Source: Spinacia oleracea (lineage: Eukaryota > Streptophyta > Magnoliopsida > Caryophyllales > Amaranthaceae). From it: a stretch of 64,000 nucleotides of DNA. Where the stretch lies: positions 9,349,143-9,413,142 of the forward strand of contig NC_079491.1 in the NCBI RefSeq assembly GCF_020520425.1, in the 5' to 3' direction. The notes below the pieces were generated by a model. The model saw only the letters and a program-made list of their open reading frames with translations. It did no database searches and had not been told where the DNA came from. The position numbers and the translations under genes were made by a program. Below, one piece after another: positions 59,247 through 64,000 of this stretch; position 1 is the first letter of the stretch; the number at the start of each line of letters is the position of its first letter.

Positions 59247-62212
59247 CCCACTATTTTCAAGTTCTGTAAGGATTGCTTTACCAACGGTTGTATTCCTATG
59301 GAGATCAATCACTCTTATATCGCTTTAATTCCAAAGATTTCTGCTCCCTCTTTTATTACTGAGTTTCGACCTATAGGCCTGTGCAATACTATTTATAAGA
59401 TTATTACCAAGATCATTTCTTCTAGGTTAAAACTAGTCTTAGGTCGAATTGTAAGCCCTCTACAATCAAGTTTTATCAAAGGTAGGATAGAGGATAATGT
59501 GATTTTGGTGAAAGAAATGGCCCATCATTTTCACAAAGCCAAAAAAAGAAATAAAATTATGGCGTTAAAATTGGATATTTCTAAGGCCTACGATAGTTTG
59601 GAATGGGATTTTATACGGGACACTTTAATTCATTTTGACTTCCCTAATAAGATTATACATTTAATAATGTCCTGCATTACTTCTCCTGTGATTTCAGTAC
59701 TTTGGAACGGTGAAATTTGTGATAAGTTTACCCCATCAAGGGGTATTCGTCAAGGGGACCCTCTTTCGTCTTATATTTTTGTTTTATGTCTTGATAGGTT
59801 ATCTTCTATGATTGAAGAAAAAATTAATTCTGGATCTTGGAAACCAATAGCTCTTACTAAGAACATTAAAATGTCTCATGTTTTTTATGCTGACGATGTG
59901 TTTCTTTTTAGTATAGCCTCCATCGACAATATGCATAGCATCATGAATACTCTTGATTCCTTTGGAGAAATGTCTGGTCTTAAAATCAGTATGACCAAAT
60001 CCACTTTGATTTTCCCTCGTACCCTTCATAATTCCATTAGACAGGACATTGCTTCCACTTATGGATTTAAAATCTCTTCATGCTTTGGAAAGTACTTAGG
60101 AGTGGACATTCGCCCCAATAAGTTAAAAATTAGTAATTACCTGTCCCTTCTTGATAAATCTACTACTAAAGTAAGAGGTTGGCAAGCCAAACTTCTAAAC
60201 ATGGCAGGAAGATGTACTTTAATCAAATCTGTCCTTAATTCTCAACCCCTCTATGTCATGCAAACCAATCTGCTTCCTGCTTCTACTATTTATGAGTTGG
60301 AAAAATGTACTAGGAAATTCTTGTGGAATAAACCAGACCAAAATAGATACATGTCCCGTCTTTCTTGGGATAAAATCACTTCTTCTGTTACTTGTGGAGG
60401 ACTTGGGATTAGACGTCTAAAAGAATGGAACTTAGCTTTTATGGCAAAACTAGGGTGGGCCATCCTCACAAAACCAGACAAGCTGTGGGTTAAAGTGTTT
60501 AAAGAAAAGTATATTAAGAAATCAAACTTATGGACTGCATTAGTAACGGAAATCAGTCTCCTCTTTGGAGAGACATTCTCAAGGGACGTAGTGTTTTGCA
60601 AAAAGGTCTAATCATAAATATTGGGAATGGTCAGAATACTTCATTATGGTATCACCATTGGGTTGGGGAAGCTCCTTTATACACTCTTAAAGAGATTAAA
60701 ATTCCAAACTCCAAAGCTCATTGGTTTGTCAGCAAAATCATTCGAAATGGGAGATGGTATTTAAAAGATATAGAACATCTTCTTCCCACTCATATTCAAC
60801 ATCAAATCCTAGCTTATCCTCTCTCTACTACAGATAAGAAAGAAGATTTTATTAGATGGAATTACTCGAAAAATGGAACCTTTAATATCAAATCAGCTTA
60901 TTTTTGTCAAATACATGCTCCCATCTCTTACAATAGTCAGAATAATAACTTTTGGAACTCTATTTGGAAAATCAAAGTGCCTTACAAATATAGAATGTTA
61001 TTATGGAATTGCAGGCATGAAATTCTCCTAGTAGCACAAAATTTGAATAGGTTCATACCAGGCATTAGTCCAATTTGCTCTAGATGCCTTTCAGATACTG
61101 AATCTCATCTTCATCTTTTCAGGGATCGTACCCAATCCAGTATCCTATGGTCCTTTATCTTTTAAAGGATATGGAGGAATGAAAAGTTTGATTTTAGAGC
61201 TTTTTATAATTCCAATTGGAAATCATGGATTGATTTTAATTTATCTTGTTCCATGAATTGGAAAGTTTTATTTGCTGTTGGCATCTGGCACATCTGGACT
61301 TCAAGAAACACCACAGTTTTTGAGTATAAGATGAAAATTTGTTTTTCTCTTTATAACAATTTCTTTGTGGATTGAAAAGGCACTAACTTCATTTTGCAGG
61401 GAAAAGGAATGTCTCAGGTACAGGAAGCTGGAGTTTTCAAGTTTGAATGGATTCCACCAAAACAAGACTTTATGAAGCTTAATGTGGATGGTGCCTGGAA
61501 GTCTGCAACTGAAGCTGGTGGAGGGGGAGTTTTCAGAAGACCCAATGGATCATGGTTTGTTGGTTTTTCTAGCAAATTTAATGTTAATTCTCCACTGGCT
61601 GCAAAGCTATATGCTTTGCGTGAAGGATTGATGATTGCTAAGGACCTCAAGTTTGATAAATTAGAAGTGGAAACAGATGCCATTCAGTTGAAGTTACTGG
61701 TCAGTGATATTCAAGATCAAGCACATCATGAGTTAGGTCCAGTGCTTAGAGAAGTTGCCCAATTGTTGGGCCAGAACTGGACAGTTTCCTTTTCACATAT
61801 TCCTCGTTTCTGCAACAAGGTAGCTCATGATTTAGCTGCTCATTCCATGGTTATGGCAGTGGGTCACAAACTCCATTTCATCATTCCAGCTTGTGCCAAA
61901 GAACATTATTTCAAAGAATTCGATTCTTGCGTCCGAAGGCAAGCTGCCATGGAAAGGAGTTTGGTTCAAGCTGCGAGCAATACAACACAGACTTTGAATA
62001 CTTTTGCTGCATCTTCTTCAGCTTCTGAAATTATTTTCGGATCAATTGTGTCAAACATCAAACAGGCTTTGGAAGTGACTAAAAGCAAGGGTGATGAAGT
62101 GCAGGGGAAAGGAAAGGGTAAAGTTTTTGAGCCTTTCGTTGTTGGTGGTTCAACAGTCTCTAACCCAATTGAGATTGTTGAACTAGAGGATGGTGAAATT
62201 TCCAACAACTAG
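59247..62212 (+). pseudogene. ORF2 of the outer LINE: reverse transcriptase to RNase H, with C-terminal extension
   Basis: RT boxes: FRPIGLCNTIYKIITKI, ALKLDISKAYDSLEWDF, SRGIRQGDPLSSYIFVLCLD, YADDVFLF. A frame change occurs around 60,530-60,600, then zf-RVT (CSRCLSDTESHLHLF), stops at 61163 and ~61373, and an RNase H domain from ~61440 (KLNVDGAW, GGGGVFRR, VETDAIQLKLL). The catalytic Glu position of RNase H reads Lys (PLAAKLYALREGL). After the RNase H is ~100 residues of Ser/Ala- and Lys-rich extension ending PIEIVELEDGEISNN. Not functional as a whole; the segment 61394-62212 (272 codons) is open by itself. Confidence 0.75.
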
Positions 62213-62503
62213 AATCTTTAGTAGCAGTTCAGATTTTGGAGCAACGCATGATCTTCAAGCTAGTGCTTTGGCGTTCGTATCTTTTGGGTAGTATGTTTAT
62301 ATATAGTTTTCTTAATTCTCGGATTGGTAATTATAATTATGGATATCTAGGAGTGAAGTATCCCTTTTTGACAAGTTTTTGCGTACGAGGGGGATTTAGG
62401 TTGCTTAGGGATCGGTTCGGTTAGGAATGTGTTGTCTTTGGCCTCAAAAGTTGAGGAGTGTATCCGACTATTCCTAATTTCTAAGTTATATATATATATA
62501 TAT

Positions 62504-62536
62504 ACCAGGATATGCTATTTTTTTAACGCAAAACGA

Positions 62537-62578
<42 letters not shown>

Positions 62579-62611
62579 TCGTTTTGCGTTAAAAAAATAG
62601 CATATCCTGGT
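62504..62611. repeat. Perfect 108-bp inverted repeat with (AT)n core
   Basis: Arms ACCAGGATATGCTATTT... and complement, 37 bases each without mismatch, around 34 bases of AT dinucleotides (62541-62574). Could extrude as a cruciform or mark a very small foldback element. Preceded by another TA tract at 62486-62503. Confidence 0.9.
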
Positions 62612-63715
62612 GTTACGATACAACAATCTAAAAAGAAGTTTGACACATTGAAAATAGTTATAAGCTACTTAGCTACCTATAAGTCTATAAGTGCATCAAC
62701 AACCTTGACAGAGGCCTGTTGTCAAGGTGTATTTGACCCTTCCATTTTTCTGCAATGTTGACAAAGAGGAATGTCAAATTATTTCTAAACTTGACTTGGG
62801 TCAGGTTTCTGACCAAATGTCAAGTAAATAAGTGAGCCTTTATTTCTTTAATACCATGCATGTTTCGTTTTTTTATGGGTCTGATGCATTGCGTTTTTTT
62901 TTCATGTTCATTTTAAATGTTTATCTTTCATTGATTTAGAATATTTGTTTTGTGGTGTCAATTCGCTATTTTTGTTTGTATGAAAATAATTTGCATAATT
63001 TTTATATATTAATTATAACTTTATATTTAAAATTTAGTAGTTGTTAAAATTAGCGATTGTGTAGGAAAGAGAATTTGAGGTGGAATTTAAGTAAAAAGTA
63101 GGTGAAAGAAATTATTGACCTCGAGTTAAGATTATAGGAAAAGAAAGTAAGAGTTAGAGTGAGAGGTGTGTCAAATTAATGGAAAATCAGGTGAAAGAAG
63201 GAGAAAGATGAGAGAAAAATTATTTAATACTTGACCAAGGATCAAGGATGCACATGGTCTAACGAGACGCGATACATATTACTCGAGGACATAAATAGTT
63301 TTGAGAAAATTTACATGATGAGCATATAAGTATGACTCGATAGATTATTAGAAATGAAAAAGGTCCAAAGACCATTATGCAAAGATTTTCTTTTTTCTTT
63401 TCTTTTTTTTAAAAAAAAGGTCTATGGTGTTGGACTTTTTTTTTATTGGACACTAACAATCCAAAACCGAATTTAATCAGATTGGATTATGTGGAAATTC
63501 ATACTCCTTACTAAATTGGGCTCAAAGTTAATAAAATAGAATTAAACAAATGTTTGTTCCGAGTTAGATTATACTTGAGCCTTCTAATTGAAAATCGAAC
63601 TTTCACAACTAGTTTTTGGATAATTGGTACAATACAAGGGAAATAAAAACAATCCAAGAAAACAATTGATGCTTGGATGTGCGTTAAGTTGTAAAACGTA
63701 AAGAGAATAACGAAA
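62612..63715. other. Intergenic, no gene
   Basis: AT-rich with scattered homopurine stretches. Frames on either strand are short and lack motifs. Confidence 0.5.
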
Positions 63716-63887
63716 GCTATGTTACTCGGACTCTTCATTTCACCTCAAGTACCCGAATTCTCGACACTCGACATGAATATGCACTTCAGTTTGGTCTAAA
63801 CTATGAAAATTTTCACAATTTCGCTGAGTGCTGATTCTTGGACAGATACCGTATCCTATACTAATATCCAAGTCAGAGTAACATAGC
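63716..63887. mobile_element. MITE with GCTATGTTACTC termini
   Basis: A 172-bp segment begins GCTATGTTACTCGGACTC and ends AAGTCAGAGTAACATAGC; the outer 12 bases are a perfect inverted repeat. A diverged relative lies at ~8617-8770 (CTCAGACTCTTCCATTCACC). Target duplication not clear. Confidence 0.65.
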
Positions 63888-64000
63888 ACGAAAGAAGAAA
63901 GAGGACAATTTTCTTATTTAAGTTTGAAAGTACTCTCTTTTGTCAACAAATGAGTTTTGATTTGTCAATTGTTTTAAGGTACTTCAAACTTCAAAGAGAG

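Larger units (their letters stand above)
55950..62480 (+). mobile_element. Outer L1-type LINE, interrupted by another LINE
   Basis: Left piece ~55950-56186 (frame ending KSPGPDGIQPIFFQKHW) and right piece ~59244-62480. The right piece opens GPTIFKFCKDCFTNGCIPME, which in plant LINEs directly follows the KSPGPDG...FFQKHW block, so the two pieces were once continuous. ORF1 and the APE endonuclease are missing, so the outer copy was 5' truncated before or after. The right end runs to ~62480, by a TA-rich tract. Confidence 0.7.

Noticed and set aside
1-64000. CRISPR array, riboswitch, bacterial-type operon or rRNA
   Set aside because: No regularly spaced short repeats, and the gene structures are intron-bearing and plant nuclear in type.

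Overview
The window is plant nuclear DNA. It has AT-rich intergenic sequence, long GT-AG introns, Stowaway-type MITEs (CTCCCTCC termini with TA duplications), plant L1-type LINEs, and genes of plant families (F-box with FBA domain, RING-H2, a BCS1-like AAA-ATPase, a DDT protein). A core eudicot is clear. An Amaranthaceae-like genome (spinach, beet, quinoa) is only a weak guess. Two large conserved housekeeping genes frame a region dominated by mobile elements and local duplications.

Left (1-17,300), minus strand: a TPR subunit of transcription factor TFIIIC (GTF3C3 type). I could follow 16 coding exons in phase from the start codon at 16,849; the last exon(s) lie beyond base 1. Its introns hold a Stowaway MITE, a solo LTR with a 5-bp target duplication, and a 214-bp tandem duplication beside exon 1.

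Middle (17,300-42,700): a broken AAA-ATPase gene; a 1.93-kb Mutator-like element with ~280-bp terminal inverted repeats and a 9-bp target duplication, carrying a decayed Werner-type 3'-5' exonuclease fragment; two F-box paralogues 12.8 kb apart; an intact and a broken RING-H2 copy; and a 4.2-kb non-LTR retrotransposon with an R2-like layout (zinc finger, RT, CCHC knuckle, restriction-like endonuclease) lying between two (TAA)n tracts. Insertions nested in insertions are frequent here.

Right (43,300-54,000), minus strand: a complete 12-exon gene for a DDT-domain protein of the DDR type (plant ISWI chromatin-remodelling partner), with a 4.5-kb second intron.

Far right (55,700-62,500): one L1-type LINE inserted into another, both damaged, followed by a perfect AT-cored hairpin. 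The last 1.5 kb has one MITE and no gene.

No operon-like or multi-gene defence system is visible. TFIIIC and the DDT protein act in transcription and chromatin; the F-box and RING proteins are probable ubiquitin-ligase parts but nothing ties them to a shared pathway. The features most worth checking are the TAA-flanked RLE retrotransposon, the exonuclease-carrying MULE in its nested stack, and the LINE-in-LINE insertion. Exon borders come from splice consensus plus unbroken reading phase and similarity recalled for the families, not from transcripts.
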